NCBI GenBank assembly: GCA_030248225.1
Contig: JASANE010025003.1
Span: 1-64,000 of the forward strand
Length of the DNA stretch: 64,000 nucleotides
Direction: 5' to 3'
From: Trileptium ribeirensis
Taxonomy: Eukaryota > Nematoda > Enoplea > Enoplida > Thoracostomopsidae
In this document: in pieces, positions 35,241 through 47,111 of the stretch
How the letters are laid out: the number at the start of each line of letters is the position of its first letter
How positions within the stretch are numbered: position 1 is the first letter of the stretch
Program-made: the position numbers and the translations under genes
The notes under the pieces: generated by a model
What the model was told of the DNA's origin: nothing
Database searches by the model: none
The model's input: only the letters and a program-made list of their open reading frames with translations

Positions 35241-37593
35241 ATGAGTATAAATATAGATGAAATGACGACCAATATCACTATGGATCTCGATTTACTACGC
35301 TGCCGCCTCTGTCGATTATCTTCAGCATGTTCCGACGCAGGTGTCTTAAAAGTTGTTATCGATCTATTGTCCGACATGGCACCTGCAACAACTGCAGTTG
35401 GGACAGCACCATTCCTAACTGTGTCAACTGCCCAACAAATGGCTTATAACGACGTCTACTGCCAACCCCGGCGCGATTCAAAGACGGAAAGTCACACCAT
35501 CGAATCTCAACTCCACCACGAAGCGCAATATATTGCCAAATCTTCTGACGATGGATACCTCACGGCGCAGAACTTCAGCCGTGTTTGTCGAGCAATCAAT
35601 GGAAAGCCTCTCTCAACGACCATACCTATTGAGATTGATCTCGGACCACGATCAAATAAATCGATAAGACACATATCTACACGGGGTCGTTCCATCAACG
35701 GATTTGGCCAAACAATGCGAAAACCAGCGACTACGGCAAGCGAGCCCATCACTCGATGCGACAGAACATCTCAATTTTCTCTGGATCTCCGTCAACAGAC
35801 GTCGTGGTAAAACCTTCTCCACGTGCTCATTTTTTCATCCGACGGCTCCGATCTGATTTTGAAGTAGCTGATGTGATGAAGCTCATGTAATCAAAAGGGA
35901 TCACACCCGACACGTTTTCAAGCTGTCACCACGAAGTAATGATGCTGCATTCCATGTGGTAATTGCCCTTACTCTGCTGCCGTAAGCAGTCGAACCATTC
36001 TTTTAGCCCGCTGGCGTCGAGTATCAGCCATTCTTTCTCGATGACGCTGCTCTATCTCGAGTAAATGTCAGGTAGCGCAACATTATAACAACGACTGGCG
36101 ATGGCGATCAAAACCAGAATCGAATCAATAACGTCAAAGGCAATATCATTACTTTCATTAATGGCAACAAAACTGTCATTAACATCACGAGCATTGCAGT
36201 CGACGATGGCGCGATGAACTACTCAACTTCAGGAGCAGCAACAAATGAGCAATCTGATGGGACCATAAATGCTTCCAAAAATGTTGACGACAATTTAGAG
36301 ATTAGACTATAAACGCTTCCAAAAATGTTGATGACTATTCAGAAGATGGAATTCAACAACATTCAAGAAGATCTCCAATAATTCTTCGGATCAAACCAAC
36401 ACAAACCAGCAATGAATCGCTCAGCGTTGGAAACTATTGCCTACCAAGGAACACTTCCAAACATAGAGATAAATCTTCTGCCTTTGGATTACTTAACGTC
36501 AGATCGCTTGCCAAGAAATCAGCCGTCATTCGAGAAGTAATAATTTGCAAACAATCTACACTTAATAGCATTAACTGAAACTTGGGTGCGTCGCAGCAGC
36601 TGCGTTGCTCTACACGAATGGACACCCACTCACTATTCAAAAGCTGTGAAACCAAGACTTACTGGCCTCGGAGGAGGCCTGGCCATTATCTACAGAACTT
36701 CTCTACAGTATCGGAATCGAGAGGACATTTGTCAAATTGGATATCGAAGTTTTGAATTTATGTGCGGAACAATCAAGCCAGATGTGCGGTCAGTAAATAT
36801 GTTGATAATTTATCAGCCTCCAATGACACCATTGGCTGCGTTTTATGTCGATTTCACAAATATATTGACAAATATTACAGTGGATACGACAGACCTGTTG
36901 ATTATGGGCAACTTCAATATACCTAGTATGACAGATGATATTGCCAATATTATCGGTTTAGGATTATTTCAACATGCCAGAGAGTCAATTCATGGGGGCG
37001 AGGAAAAAAGTCACAGGAAAAAATTCACGGGAAAAAAGGTCACAGTAAAAAAGCCATAGGAAAAAAGTCACAAGAAAAGAAAGTCACGGGAAAAAGGTCA
37101 CAGAAAAAAAGCACAGGGAAAAGTCACTGGAAAAAGGTTAGTAAAAAGCAATCGACAAGAGTCAGTGACAATCTCGCAGGACAAACTCTACACAGACACC
37201 ACTTCGCAATAAACGTACCTCAACGATAAAACCTTATATTGCGTCCAATTGCCTTTAATGTTTCATGACCATGGCAATACGCTGGACTTTGTGATGTTTT
37301 TCTCAAACAGCACTCTCGTGTCAAAACTCGCAATCAAAGAATGTGCTGTGTCAGACCACCGTTTAATCACAGCCAACATAAACTGTGACGTTAACGTGAC
37401 GAGAGCAACTACTACAATTAACTTTCGGAACTGGGCATCTATCGGCGCCAACGATTTTGAAACTGCTATTTCTCAACTTTCTATGCCTCTAAATGAATCA
37501 TTAGAGGATCGCGTCAACTACTTTTATGATTCATTATTTTCAATTGCGGAAACAAAACCCGATGCAATGCAGGACCATTCAAGATCGCCTTGA
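35241..37593 (+). mobile_element. Non-LTR retrotransposon relic: ORF1-like region plus endonuclease, no RT
   Basis: 35241-35810 is a 189-codon open frame of ORF1-like composition. Just after it, in shifted frames, come HFFIRRLRSDFEVADVMKLM and FKLSPRSNDAAFHVVIALT, matching the RRM-like domain of CR1/L2 ORF1 proteins. An endonuclease follows: FGLLNVRSLAKKSAVIRE (36480), GLGGGLAIIYR (36668), LLIMGNFNIPS (GDFN altered to GNFN), DFVMFFS and CAVSDHRLI (SDH motif). A simple-repeat expansion at 37005-37140 splits the endonuclease. The reverse transcriptase is missing. Confidence 0.75.
37005..37140. repeat. GTCAC-GGAAAAAA minisatellite inside the endonuclease
   Basis: Irregular tandem copies of a 13-16-base word of the type gtcacaggaaaaaa. 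It lies between the GNFN and SDH parts of the endonuclease relic, so it arose after the element died or by insertion. Confidence 0.8.
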
Positions 37594-37607
37594 TTCGCCG
37601 GATCAAT

Positions 37608-37644
37608 TCAAGTTTTCCCCCTATAATAGAGGGGGAAAACTTGA
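37608..37644. repeat. Perfect 15-bp hairpin
   Basis: A 15-base stem starting TCAAGTTTTCCCCC pairs perfectly with its complement across a 7-base loop (37623-37629). A third, looser complementary copy follows at about 37652-37671. No run of T follows it, and in a eukaryote it is not a terminator. It sits exactly where the upstream LINE relic stops. Confidence 0.85.
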
Positions 37645-38018
37645 GAAGAGCACTATAGAGGGAACTTGAATTGGTGAATTTAATAAATTTAAGCATCCCA
37701 GTCTTAACTTTAGGTCAGCCATTGTCCACGGGGGATGATCCCAGCCCGGCAATGCCAGACTACTCCATCGCCGTAGGAGCCGCCCCTGGTAGCTGTGCAG
37801 ATAGCCGCAGGTTAGCCCTTGAGAGAGCTGTTGGGATAAATTAGCCCTGGAGAGGGCTGTTGGGATATGAAACAGCTAAACCAAAGGGAACTGTTTCGTG
37901 ATATGAGCGCACAGCGATTGGAACGCATTTTGCTGGTAACGGTCGCGCCAGCAGAATTGAGGTAACCATCCATCCATTCGCTGTTCACCCCTGTACGGGG
38001 AACGCGACGTCTTCAAGT

Positions 38019-38482
38019 TTAGGCTTCGTTGGGTGCGTTTACTGCCGCACTGCGGCACATGACCGACTTTTGATCTCGGCTGAGGTTCGGCTTTGATACA
38101 TCTTTTGCGCATATCGGGCAGGTTATTCTTTCGGTGTTGCATCGGTGTCTCGGTCGGTCCGGTTCTTGTGGTATTCGGTCCGCCATCGTCACTTGGACTG
38201 CTTGGATCGCTTCCGCTGTCCAGCCACGCTTCTTAGCACACACTCGTTGGTGTCTCGCCATGTTGGAGAGCGATCGTGGCTCCCCGCAGACATAACACCT
38301 TCCTTTTTCCGTCCCCTGCAGGCTTTTTCATGGTTTCGGCGGGTCGCTTCACAGTCGAGAATCGTAGTACGGCAGATGCGACATTCAAAGCATTTGTTGG
38401 AGTCCTTTCTGTGGATGCGACGCTGGTGTTGCTTTAGGCCCGAGACCGTTTTGAATGCTTTCCCGCAGCCGTCCCACTCGCA
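38019..38482 (-). pseudogene. C-terminal C2H2/CCHC zinc-finger region of the LINE
   Basis: The frame at 38482-38411 reads a classical finger, CEWDGCGKAF then GLKQHQRRIH (C-x4-C-x12-H-x4-H). It is followed by a CRIC..H..C finger near 38330-38400. In a further frame near 38060-38100 comes CPICAKDVSKPNLSR. Fingers at this end would bind DNA or RNA for target choice. The frame changes show at least two indels after the reverse transcriptase. Confidence 0.75.
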
Positions 38483-38489
38483 GGTTGTG

Positions 38490-40525
38490 CTGTTGTGGTC
38501 GTTCCTGTTGTATTGACTTCTTTTCGGTCTTGTTGTGCCGTCGCCACGTCACCATTGCTTTTTCCCAGCGGCTTATTGCTTTCATTCTGTCGTCTACCGT
38601 TTTCTTCCACGCTTTTCGGTTCTCCGTTAGTTGTTCGATTTTGTCGGCGTCGATGTTGCATTGTTTTAGTAGGTTTCGCCAGTAGTGAATCGTCGTCTGG
38701 CTACAATCTTTGCCTCCCGTGCCACACCAGCCCAAAGTTATAGCTTTGGTGGTCCTCGAGTTTGGCATTCGCATTACGTGGGCCAGTCGTTCCAAACACC
38801 TTCGTTCTACCTTTTGTCTGATGCTTGTCACTCCAAGCTGTTCACGGATGCCAAACATGTTGATGGCTTGCTCCTGCATTTGTATCAAAGCAGGTCCCGC
38901 CGACTTTTTCATCCAGACGTACCGGTAGCACTTGTCCACCAACTGTTGCATTCTTTTCATCTCTCCCAGTCTCCAAGGTCGCACTGCAGCATCGAATAGC
39001 AGACATGATTCTACGCACGCTTGTATCACTTTCGCCTGTGTCTTTTTCGACAGTTTCGACTTCTTCAGTCTTCTTTTTACTGCAAACCATGCTCGAATTG
39101 CTCTTGCTATTCTGTTACTGCAGTCTTCCTTCCTTCCTACCCAGCATCCTAGCATTCTGACAACCATGTCTTCTGTCTTCGCAAACACTAGCTTTTCCTC
39201 TTTACCATCGTGGCACTTTTCTTCGAAGTTGTACAATGATGACTTTACAACTTCCTTTCCGTTTTCCATCTCGTCTTCCATGCCCAACAGCGTAGTATCG
39301 TCAGCAAATAGCGACTTGGTGATTTTAAATTCCGCAGCTACAGAGTTGAAGAAACGAGTGTTGTTCATTTTCGGCGGAAATGAGTTCCCTGGGATCCAAA
39401 GCCACCCGATGCCCACTTGTTGTCCTCGTTCCGTTGCTGCTGCTGAACGGTCTTCTTTTGCTTGACGCATTGCTTCCGCGTGATAAATGTTGAACAGAAT
39501 CGGGGATGTCGCACAACCTTCCCTTAGCCCCCGTAGAGGCCGCCATCTGTCGGATGTCCCTTGCTTGCCCAGCACCTTGTACACAGTCTCTTCGTGTAGT
39601 CCCCGCAGCAACTGCAAGCACTTTTTCGACATCCCAAGTCTTTCCAGCAGAGCCCACAGGAGTGGCCGATTGACCCGAGGGTACGCTTTTGTTATGTCGA
39701 GAAGCGTAGCTACCGGCTTGTTGTCATCGGGAGGAATTTGAATTTTTGACACTTCTTCGTTGATTCTGATGATGATTTGTGTGGAGTCAGCAGTGGATCT
39801 TCCTCTTCGAAATCTGTTTTGATTGTCATCGATCAGTTTCGTCTCTTCGGCCCATTCGCGAATTCTCGACGCCATTACCCTCGCTATTATTCTGCTGCAG
39901 AGAGATAGAAGACACGCTCCCCGGTAGTTGTTTAGATTCTTCCGATCTCCCTTTTTGAACATTGGAATCACCAAGCCAGACTTGATGCTGTCGTCCAATT
40001 CGCTCGGATGTTGCGATAATAGCTCGCAAATGATGTCGTGTACTGTAGATAACAGATCGTCGCCACCGTTCAGCAGGTAGCTTAGCTTCATTGCATCTTC
40101 GCCCGCTGCTCCATTTTTCATCAGTTTCAACTCTCGAATAAATTCCTCTCTCCCGATCGGTTCAGCAAGCTTCGCGGATGCTTCTCTGTTGTTCGTTGAT
40201 CTCGGCATACGTTTAATTGTCTGCTGAAGGGATTTTTTGTCTTTCTCGTGACGGTCTGCTGAAACTTTCTCGAAGTGTTCCTTGAACTCGTTTGGGGTGA
40301 ACGCATCGGATCTTGGCATGCTGTCTTGACCCCTGAGTCCCAGTTTCTTTAGGTTCCGATAGACGGTACCGCTATCGCCTCTTCTTTCGGCTTCAACCGA
40401 CTCGTCAATGAGCTTGTCCCACCAATCCGTTTCCAGCGTTTTCATTAGTTGCTTGTGAGCCTTCCTTCTCGCTTTTCGATTGGCCAAAGCCTCTTGTTCC
40501 TGCTGGTGCAGTGCTGACGCCGTCT
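38490..40525 (-). pseudogene. Reverse transcriptase of the zinc-finger LINE, 5'-truncated
   Basis: Open from a TAG near 40525 without a natural start. Motifs in order: LVIPMFKKGDRKNLNNYRGA, FRRGRSTADSTQII, LLDITKAYPRVNRPLL, LREGCATSPILFNIY and the catalytic FADDTTLL. A long basic C-terminal arm follows (RRLKKSKLSKKTQ). The frame is intact for about 680 codons, ending in a shift close to 38490 after which the finger region continues in another frame. Enzymatically it would prime cDNA synthesis at a nicked target. Confidence 0.88.
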
Positions 40526-40542
40526 TTTCCTACGGTATTATT

Positions 40543-40585
40543 AATGACATCATCATCATCATCAGCAGCAGCAGCAGTGTCATTA
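40543..40585. repeat. CAT/CAG trinucleotide repeat
   Basis: catcatcatcatcat followed directly by cagcagcagcagcag, at the 5' edge of the zinc-finger LINE. Possibly part of the target sequence. Confidence 0.85.
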
Positions 40586-40589
40586 TCGT

Positions 40590-41430
40590 CAATACAAGCG
40601 GCATCATCTTCACCAACATCAACCTATTTATGACATTTTGGTGACGTAAATGCGTCTTTCGACGCTTGCACTCAAATTGGACGCAATCGTATTGCGTCAT
40701 ATGGTATTCATCGTCGTCAACGCTATTGTCTAAACGTTTCTTCCTCGAGGGTTGCGTCGTGTTGCAATCTACGTCACGTCGTTACGTCACGTCAACGGTA
40801 TCAGTTGTGATCGACGGTCCGCGGACATTCGTTCAGATCAACGGTACAAATATATCATTCGATTTCGACTGGAACTTGGGACAACAACTTCGTCGGGTTA
40901 GTCTTTTGTATATTCTTCACAACACCCCCCTGTCAGAAATTTCTGAATCCTTGATGTAACGAAAATAATAGTTTAGAAACTGTTGTTTAAAACAAATGTC
41001 GCTTACCCAGCTGATTGCGAAAACATATAATATGCAGCTGGCGTAACACGTCATTTGGTTACGTGCAAGTCCCTTTACACAATGTACACAGTTTGCGTTA
41101 TACTTTTAGTTAGTTTGTAACACCAGGTTGATCTTTTCAGTTATAGTGATAACCGCTAGCAAATACCATCTGCTGATTTTACTATAGCTCCACCCATATA
41201 CCAATGTCAAGCTTGAGTGTGCAGATGTATTGGTTGAAACTGGTTAGTTGTTCAACTCCAGAAAAATCAGACAAATAAATGTGGTTGTGTGTCCTGGGTA
41301 CATTATGGGACTATGGATATCATTTCAATATAGTAAGTTGTGTCATTTATCGTAGGAACAGCGGGCTCGATGATCTCACGATCCTGCGTTGTGGCACGCA
41401 GCGTAGAACTCCGTCCAACGTACAGAAATA
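40590..41430. other. No gene recognised
   Basis: An open plus-strand frame at 40666-40959 shows no family signature. The rest is noncoding by eye. Confidence 0.4.
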
Positions 41431-41439
41431 GTGCGAAAT

Positions 41440-41660
41440 GCTTCAGTACACGTTGACATCGATTTTCCTGCTAGCTTATTACTGGATGGTCACGGACGAC
41501 GGTTTACTACTTCTCACTATAGCCGAAGACTTGCTAATGAACAAAAAATAACACGATCTTGGCTGGTTTACACTCAAACGGCAGATGCTATTTTCTGTTG
41601 AACTTATTTGGATCCATCGATTCACCAGTGCGACAATGTGAATTTTGTAACGGTGTTTTA
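41440..41660 (+). pseudogene. hAT/ZMYM1-type transposase relic, TTF zinc-finger part
   Basis: The frame gives DIDFPASLLLDGHGRRFTTS, then KITRSWLVYTQTADAIFC and a stop where a Phe-containing CxxC would continue. This matches the TTF-type finger region of hAT-like transposases and the related zinc finger MYM-type proteins (pattern R-F...W-L-x-Y-S...F-C). It is probably the front piece of the element whose next domain lies at 42930. Confidence 0.65.
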
Positions 41661-41669
41661 TTAGAAACA

Positions 41670-42920
41670 ATTAATAATTTACATAGTACGAATTAGTGCT
41701 GTTACAGTTTTCCGGCCTGCCGATGTACTGAACAGGATTATCATCAACATTGTTGTGCTGTGACGGCTTATTACACATAGTTTGATTTTAAACGTTTTGT
41801 AAATAAATTATAATTATGTTATTTAAACTTTATCACGGCGATTTATCAATACATATACAGTTTTAAAGCTTCTTTTTCTGTAATCAATATTAGATTCGTC
41901 CAAATATGTATGAAGCATTGCAAGCAGCGTTAAACTGTTCCCTTGTGAATATACTTTAGAACGCTGCTGGAGTCACTAAATGCCCCACATTCGACTCACG
42001 ACATTTATGCAAGAAATATTGCAAACAAGGTAGCTTATAATCGCCCTGAGCCTAGTTAGGAACAACATTTAAAGCACACGTCCATGGTACGTCTGTCAAA
42101 AAATATAAGACCACGAACTGGGCGATATCGTAACATTTTTAACAGGTAATCTACTCAGTCAATGTAAAACATTGATGAAAAATTAGTTGCGACTAATTAG
42201 TCCAATTAAACTGATTGGTATTAATTTACGAATTATTTAATTGACTGGTTGGATTCCAAGTAACTGCAATTAAATGGGCTATATGATTCGACGTAAGGTG
42301 CAGCGAAATAGATATAGGCAAAGGCAAGGTTACGGCATGTTTATTTCCACGCTTGGATTTTTAAAAGTTCTGCAGTAAAATGGTGCAAATGTTCTTTGTG
42401 TACTGTACATATATAATAAGATCTGTGACACATATATCAATGTGTTATGTTCACAAGTAGGAAATTACATGTGTACAAAATAAGTTCACATTATATAATA
42501 TATACTCTATTTCGGTGGCGCAGTCTAGCTGGAGCCACGGTAATCCTCCAGTATCCTAGCTCTATGCCCGACTTTATTCCCACTCACATCTATGCTCTAA
42601 ATACGAAAGTTACATCCTAAAATCAGCAGCTAGAAGCTCTTCGAAACTTCGAACCATGCTTTTAAGCAGTGAAACGCTGATTTTAGCGCCCACACCTGCC
42701 AATTAATTTTTTCAGCCCTTATACGTTTGCTATGATCAAGCATAAACTAACCAATCCCTGTTGCCGAAATTGAACATCGAGCGTCTGATCCCTAGCTTCT
42801 TAAACTAACCACTACGCTGTTTTGTTTAGGGGCTTAATTAAAAAACTGCGCTGTTGCTCAAATGTGTAACATGTTTAATGACTACAAATTTTGTTAGTCA
42901 ATTATTGTTAGTTATATTTT
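41670..42920. other. Insertion between two transposase fragments
   Basis: About 1.25 kb separates the TTF and DUF4371-like pieces. Within it, cctaaaatcagc and gctgattttag (42615-42690) form an inverted pair and may be a small MITE. No gene is seen. Confidence 0.4.
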
Positions 42921-42929
42921 ATGGTTTCA

Positions 42930-43338
42930 GATAAAAATTTGGCATTTTGGGAATTAAAAGAGAAGCTCGGTACCATGGACAATGAGAATTTTCTCGGTCG
43001 CATTGCTTGCTAAATACGATCCCGTGCTCGCTGAACACTGTCGACGTATACGAGAAGGAAAGATATCGGATCACTATCTTAGCAACCGAATCCAAAGCGA
43101 ACCCATCTCACTGAATGCCAACGCTATGACAACTGTCAACTTGCCCGAGTCCATGCAGCAAATTAATTTTGGGTAATTTTAGACACTACTCCAGATATTT
43201 CACAACAAGAGCAACTGCCTTTGCGATACGCGGAAACGAAGCATGGTGGAGGCATCAAGGTATCGGAATTCCTCATGGGTTATCAACAATATTCCGGTAC
43301 AACTGGTAGTGGTATCTTCGACATGCTTCAAACATTAT
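42930..43338 (+). pseudogene. hAT/ZMYM1-type transposase relic, DUF4371-like part
   Basis: Reads DKNLAFWELKEKL, then (after a frame change) LLAKYDPVLAEHCRRI and HYLSNRIQSEP, then ILDTTPDISQQEQLPLRYAE and SGIFDMLQTLL. In this family the region follows the order N-x-x-G...L-x-x-Y-D-P-x-L-x-E-H, then S-x-D-x-T-P-D-I-S-x-x-x-Q-L. Two frame changes disable it. Confidence 0.72.
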
Positions 43339-43477
43339 TACTAGTAACTCTATCGAGATTGCAGAACGTAGTGAAGCATAGGTACACCTACGCCTTTTGC
43401 GTACACAGCCTATGAGCTTTCGATAGCATACGTCGATATGCTATATGAGGATATCACACAATACCGCACAAGTTAGA
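43339..43477. repeat. Dispersed repeat, copy 2
   Basis: Partner of 9356-9493, same orientation. It directly follows the transposase fragment and keeps its frame open for about 30 codons, suggesting it may be the continuation of the element. Confidence 0.85.
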
Positions 43478-44690
43478 ATAAAACTAACACCAGCAATAAG
43501 TTTCCCATGCCCCACAACCCCAGGTGCAAGCTATCAGCAACGTAACATTACGTAACAGTAAAATTAGGAATTTTGGCTCGATGAACCATGGCGGCGCCAT
43601 ACCCCCGTACCTATAGAACCATGGATCGCAGAGTAAAAGCAACACCAGCAATGAGTTTGCCATGCCCAAAAACACCCATGTAAAACTTTTCAGCCGCCCA
43701 GGACGTCAGAACAAATTTTCTAATTTTGGGTCGAGGAACCACGAGGGTGCCCTACCTCAAACCCCATAACTCCAGAACCGGAGCTTTAATCGAAAAACCA
43801 AAAAAGAGGCATCGGCATTTATCATTTTACGATGAAATAAAACATACCATAACTCGAAAGTTTAGATATAAATAATCTTGCTTCCGTGAGTGGTACTAAA
43901 ATGGAGTGAAAAAACTCATTTTAACCTCTAACCCCGAACCATGGGGCGCCATACCCCGTGCCCATGGAACCATGGGCCGCACAGTAAAACCAACACCAGC
44001 AGTGAGTTTCCCATGCCTGAAAACTCCCAAGTCAAACTTTTCAGCCGCCCAGGATGTCAGAACGAATTTTCTAATTTTAAGTCGAGGAACCACGAGGATG
44101 CCATACCTCAAACCCCATAAATCCAGAACCGGAGCCTTAATCGAAAAACAAAAAAGAGGCATCGGCATTTGTCATTTTACTATGAAATAAAACCACCCAG
44201 GAAAACAATTCGAAAGCCTAGATGAAAATAACCTTGCTTCTGTGAAGGGTACTAAAATGAGGTGAAAAACCCTCATTTTAACCTCTGACCCTGAACCAAG
44301 GGGCGTCATACCCCAGCACCAATGAAACCATGGGTCACAGAGCAAAACCAGCATTGGCAATGAGTTTCTCATGCCCGAAAACCCCCAGGCAAAACTTGTC
44401 AACCACCAAATACGTCAGGACGAATTTTCAAATTTTAGGTCGAAGAACCATTGGGACGCCATACCCCCGTACCTCAAACCCTATCAATCCAGAACCGGAT
44501 CCTTAACCGAAAAACAAAAAAAGAGGCATCGGCATTTATCATTTTACTATGAAATAAAACCATCAGAGAAAAAATTCCAAAGTTAAGATAAAAATAACCT
44601 TGCTTCGTGAAGGGTGTTAAAATGGGGCAAAATAACCCATATTTTGGCCCCTGGCCCCGGAACCAGACCAAAAATCAAAAACGCACGGGG
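43478..44690. repeat. Tandem array with 355-bp period, about 3.4 units
   Basis: Units repeat gaaccggagc, aaaagaggcatcggcattt and gaaataaaac at about 43777, 44130 and 44493. A short partial unit begins the array. By eye the copies are 80-90 percent alike. No function can be assigned. Confidence 0.92.
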
Positions 44691-44959
44691 ATGTACACGG
44701 TAAATCGACTATGCCGGTTCGAATGAGCCCAAATCATGGAAATCGGTTAAGTGGTGCCCGAGTTATGGCCGATCACACACACACACGGAATATAAAAGAT
44801 TTCACCTCTGCAACACACAATCTCCACTACGTTCTGACAACAATGTCAATTATCGATTACTGATTGCAGAGGTCAGTGTTATGACAATAGAGCTAATAGA
44901 TAGCAGAGGGAAAGCGTTGTTCATGCCAGAGTTCGTGAGCAGAACGCAGCCACTTTTAC

Positions 44960-45240
44960 TACGCCGGATGTTTCACCACTTGAGCAACTGTCTTTTACTT
45001 TGCGGTTCGTGGAAACGAAGTTTGGTGAAGGCCAAGGTATCGGAATTCTTCATGGTTTATCCATAATTTCCCGACAAAACGGTAGTGTTATCTTTACCGA
45101 TATGCATCAAACATTATTACGAAAATATCATTTTTATCGATTACTGATTGTAGAGGACAATAATGGCCACGGAACTAATAGGACTTGAAGGGAAAGCGGT
45201 GTTAATGTCAGACTTCAGGAGCGGAACGCAGCCGCTTTTT
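44960..45240 (+). pseudogene. Second fragment of the hAT/ZMYM1-type relic
   Basis: Frames contain DVSPLEQLSFTLRFVETKFG and VIFTDMHQTLL, aligning with DISQQEQLPLRYAETK and GIFDMLQTLL at 43180-43330. It is a diverged duplicate of the same transposase region on the other side of the 355-bp array. Confidence 0.65.
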
Positions 45241-45249
45241 ACTTATCTT

Positions 45250-46930
45250 GAGCAGCACAAACATTAAATCTCGTAGTTTTTGATGCATCCGAATCTTCCC
45301 AAGCTATTTTGTTTTGATGTGTTATGTGAGCCGGTTATTTGTAATCTTCAGCAGTTCACCCAAGTCAACCACCCACTGCCCCGGGTATTTTCAGGTCACA
45401 TCAAAAATCAAGTTTCTAAAAAGGAAAGATTGTAATGCGCGAGTAAACATAATATGATCCCGCCAGCCATCCTATTTTGTAATTCTGTATAAAAAGCAAA
45501 AATCAAGGCAATCGTGAACGTTTTTTTATTACTGGGATCATACCCGACTCAAAAACCACCACTGTTCAATTCGTGGTTACACGCGAGCCTACAGAAAGCT
45601 GCGACTTTCGCATGCTGCGTTTTACATTGAAATTATGAATAAGCACAATAAAAGCATAACTAGGTATCAGTACCGCATGCGGTTATTTAAGATGTCATCT
45701 CAAAACACACGAAGGTATTGGGGCCGACAAATTTTCGGGAAGTGATTATAGCTATATCTCAGCAAACCCATCAAGTTTGTAAGATGCGATTATTTTTGAG
45801 AGTTATATGACTGATCCCACCCTGTCGAACAATCAATGATCACCTATTATAAAAATCAAAATGATTTTTGTGGTATCCCCACATTTTAGGTTTCGTGTCT
45901 GCACATACGTAGATATAAGAATAAAACGCCTTCAGTTGAAGATCTACGCTCCATCAACGCTCGTTTCCGGCGAGTACTGTGCAACACCAAAACCGTAATG
46001 TTGGCGCCAGAAACACCTAATATTGGGCATTCCAGCAAATGTTCGCCGGACAGAAGTGAGCGCTACAAGCAGACGGATCGAGACAGATTTTAGCTTTCGA
46101 AGGAGACCTAATTTATATTCCATTTAGTTTTCGGCACTGCTTCGGAACATAGTTAAAAGTGCGACTCTGACAGCTCACTCTTATGAAAAATTTTCTGAGC
46201 AAGCTTACGTTTATTATGTATGACACGCAGTTGCAAAAACTGTTGACATTCCGTTCATGCAGATAACATTAGGGTAGCGACAAATTTGGTGTCTGTAGGC
46301 AAGAATGTGGCCGTCACATGATTCCGCTCTATATTAAAATCTGGGCACTCGTGTAGATATAGAATCTACAGTATTAGCTGAACACCTGAAGACCAAGATA
46401 CCGCTATCGGTGCCATAAGCCTAAGCCTTAGTTTTAGCTTCACATTTTACATAAGGTTACACTAAGCCTAAGTCGGCGGACTGCTTCTCTCAAGCTCCCG
46501 CTGTAAGCATTCTTTCCTCTAAACATTATACGCCATTCATTCTGGATTACTGTAGAGGCTTTCTCTACAAGAGTGTCAAAATCTTCCGCATTTTATGGCG
46601 AATCCATTTTCTTGATTCCGCCTTGGCGACAGCCAGTAAAGTCCAAAAGATTCTGGCCGTGCACGTTTTCTAATACTGTTACACTTAAGAGCAACATGTT
46701 GAGAGGTCTCCTCTTTATACATGTCTCACAACCGTTCTCAGCTTGAAGAAATGGGAATTCAAACGATTATGTCATGTCAACAACGAAACAGCCGATCTCA
46801 GACTGTACTTGTTGAGTTTGCACAGGGAGCTCTACCAGGATTTGTCATACTTAGGATGGAAGGCTTTCAGACGTATGATAGACGAATCCGCCTAATAGTT
46901 AATATGTCCGTGGGGACACAAATTTTTCTA
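45250..46930. other. No host exon recognised
   Basis: I searched the minus strand for the missing TBC domain of gene B here and found none. A plus-strand frame near 46720-46900 (LKKWEFKRLCHVNNETADLR and onward) looks coding-like, but I cannot place the family. TTAGGC-like words occur near 46420 and 46470. Confidence 0.4.
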
Positions 46931-46937
46931 TAATATA

Positions 46938-47111
46938 CAGTACTCGCCAAAAATGACCGTCGCATTTCGAGCGAGCGAGTTCGAGCGAGTCGCGAGCGAG
47001 TGGCTCGCTCGAGATTTCGCAACTATTTAAATTAATAGACAATTCTATTTTTAGAACAAATTTATTTCGAGCGAGTCGCGAGCGAGCGACAGTCATTTTT
47101 GGCGGGTACTG
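46938..47111. mobile_element. Tc1-like MITE with GAGCGAG core, 174 bp
   Basis: Ends CAGTACTCGCCAAAAATGAC and (complement of right end) CAGTACCCGCCAAAAATGAC, about 26 bp each with two mismatches, flanked by TA on both sides as for Tc1/mariner. The core consists of GAGCGAG words in both orientations around GTCGCGAGC, making it strongly palindromic. Confidence 0.9.

Larger units (their letters stand above)
37700..40525 (-). mobile_element. Non-LTR retrotransposon with C-terminal zinc fingers
   Basis: A minus-strand element with a long reverse transcriptase frame (38490-40525), a frameshift, and then a C2H2 zinc-finger-coding region (about 38019-38482) and a 3' region with the duplicated words ttagccc-gagag-gctgttgggata. 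It is markedly GC-richer than its surroundings, suggesting a recent arrival or different codon use. The reverse transcriptase wording (NYRGACLLSLCSRIIARVM) differs from the Jockey/L2 elements nearby. The clade is not certain; the finger content would fit a restriction-like-endonuclease lineage, but I do not see that nuclease. Confidence 0.82.

Noticed and set aside
37608..37644. Hairpin as a transcription terminator
   Set aside because: The DNA is eukaryotic and no T-run follows; listed as a structural repeat only.
41340..41470. Minus-strand open frame QENRCQRVLKHF and onward as a host exon
   Set aside because: The plus strand of the same stretch reads into the hAT/ZMYM1 TTF finger, which explains it better.
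42505..42545. tRNA-Leu-like start ggtggcgcagtctagctgga
   Set aside because: It resembles a tRNA 5' half, but no box B (GTTCGANTCC) or 3' acceptor follows, so no tRNA is called.
46720..46930. Coding-like plus-strand frame near the GAGCGAG MITE
   Set aside because: Could be a LINE remnant, but no reverse transcriptase or endonuclease motif could be fixed, so no gene is listed.
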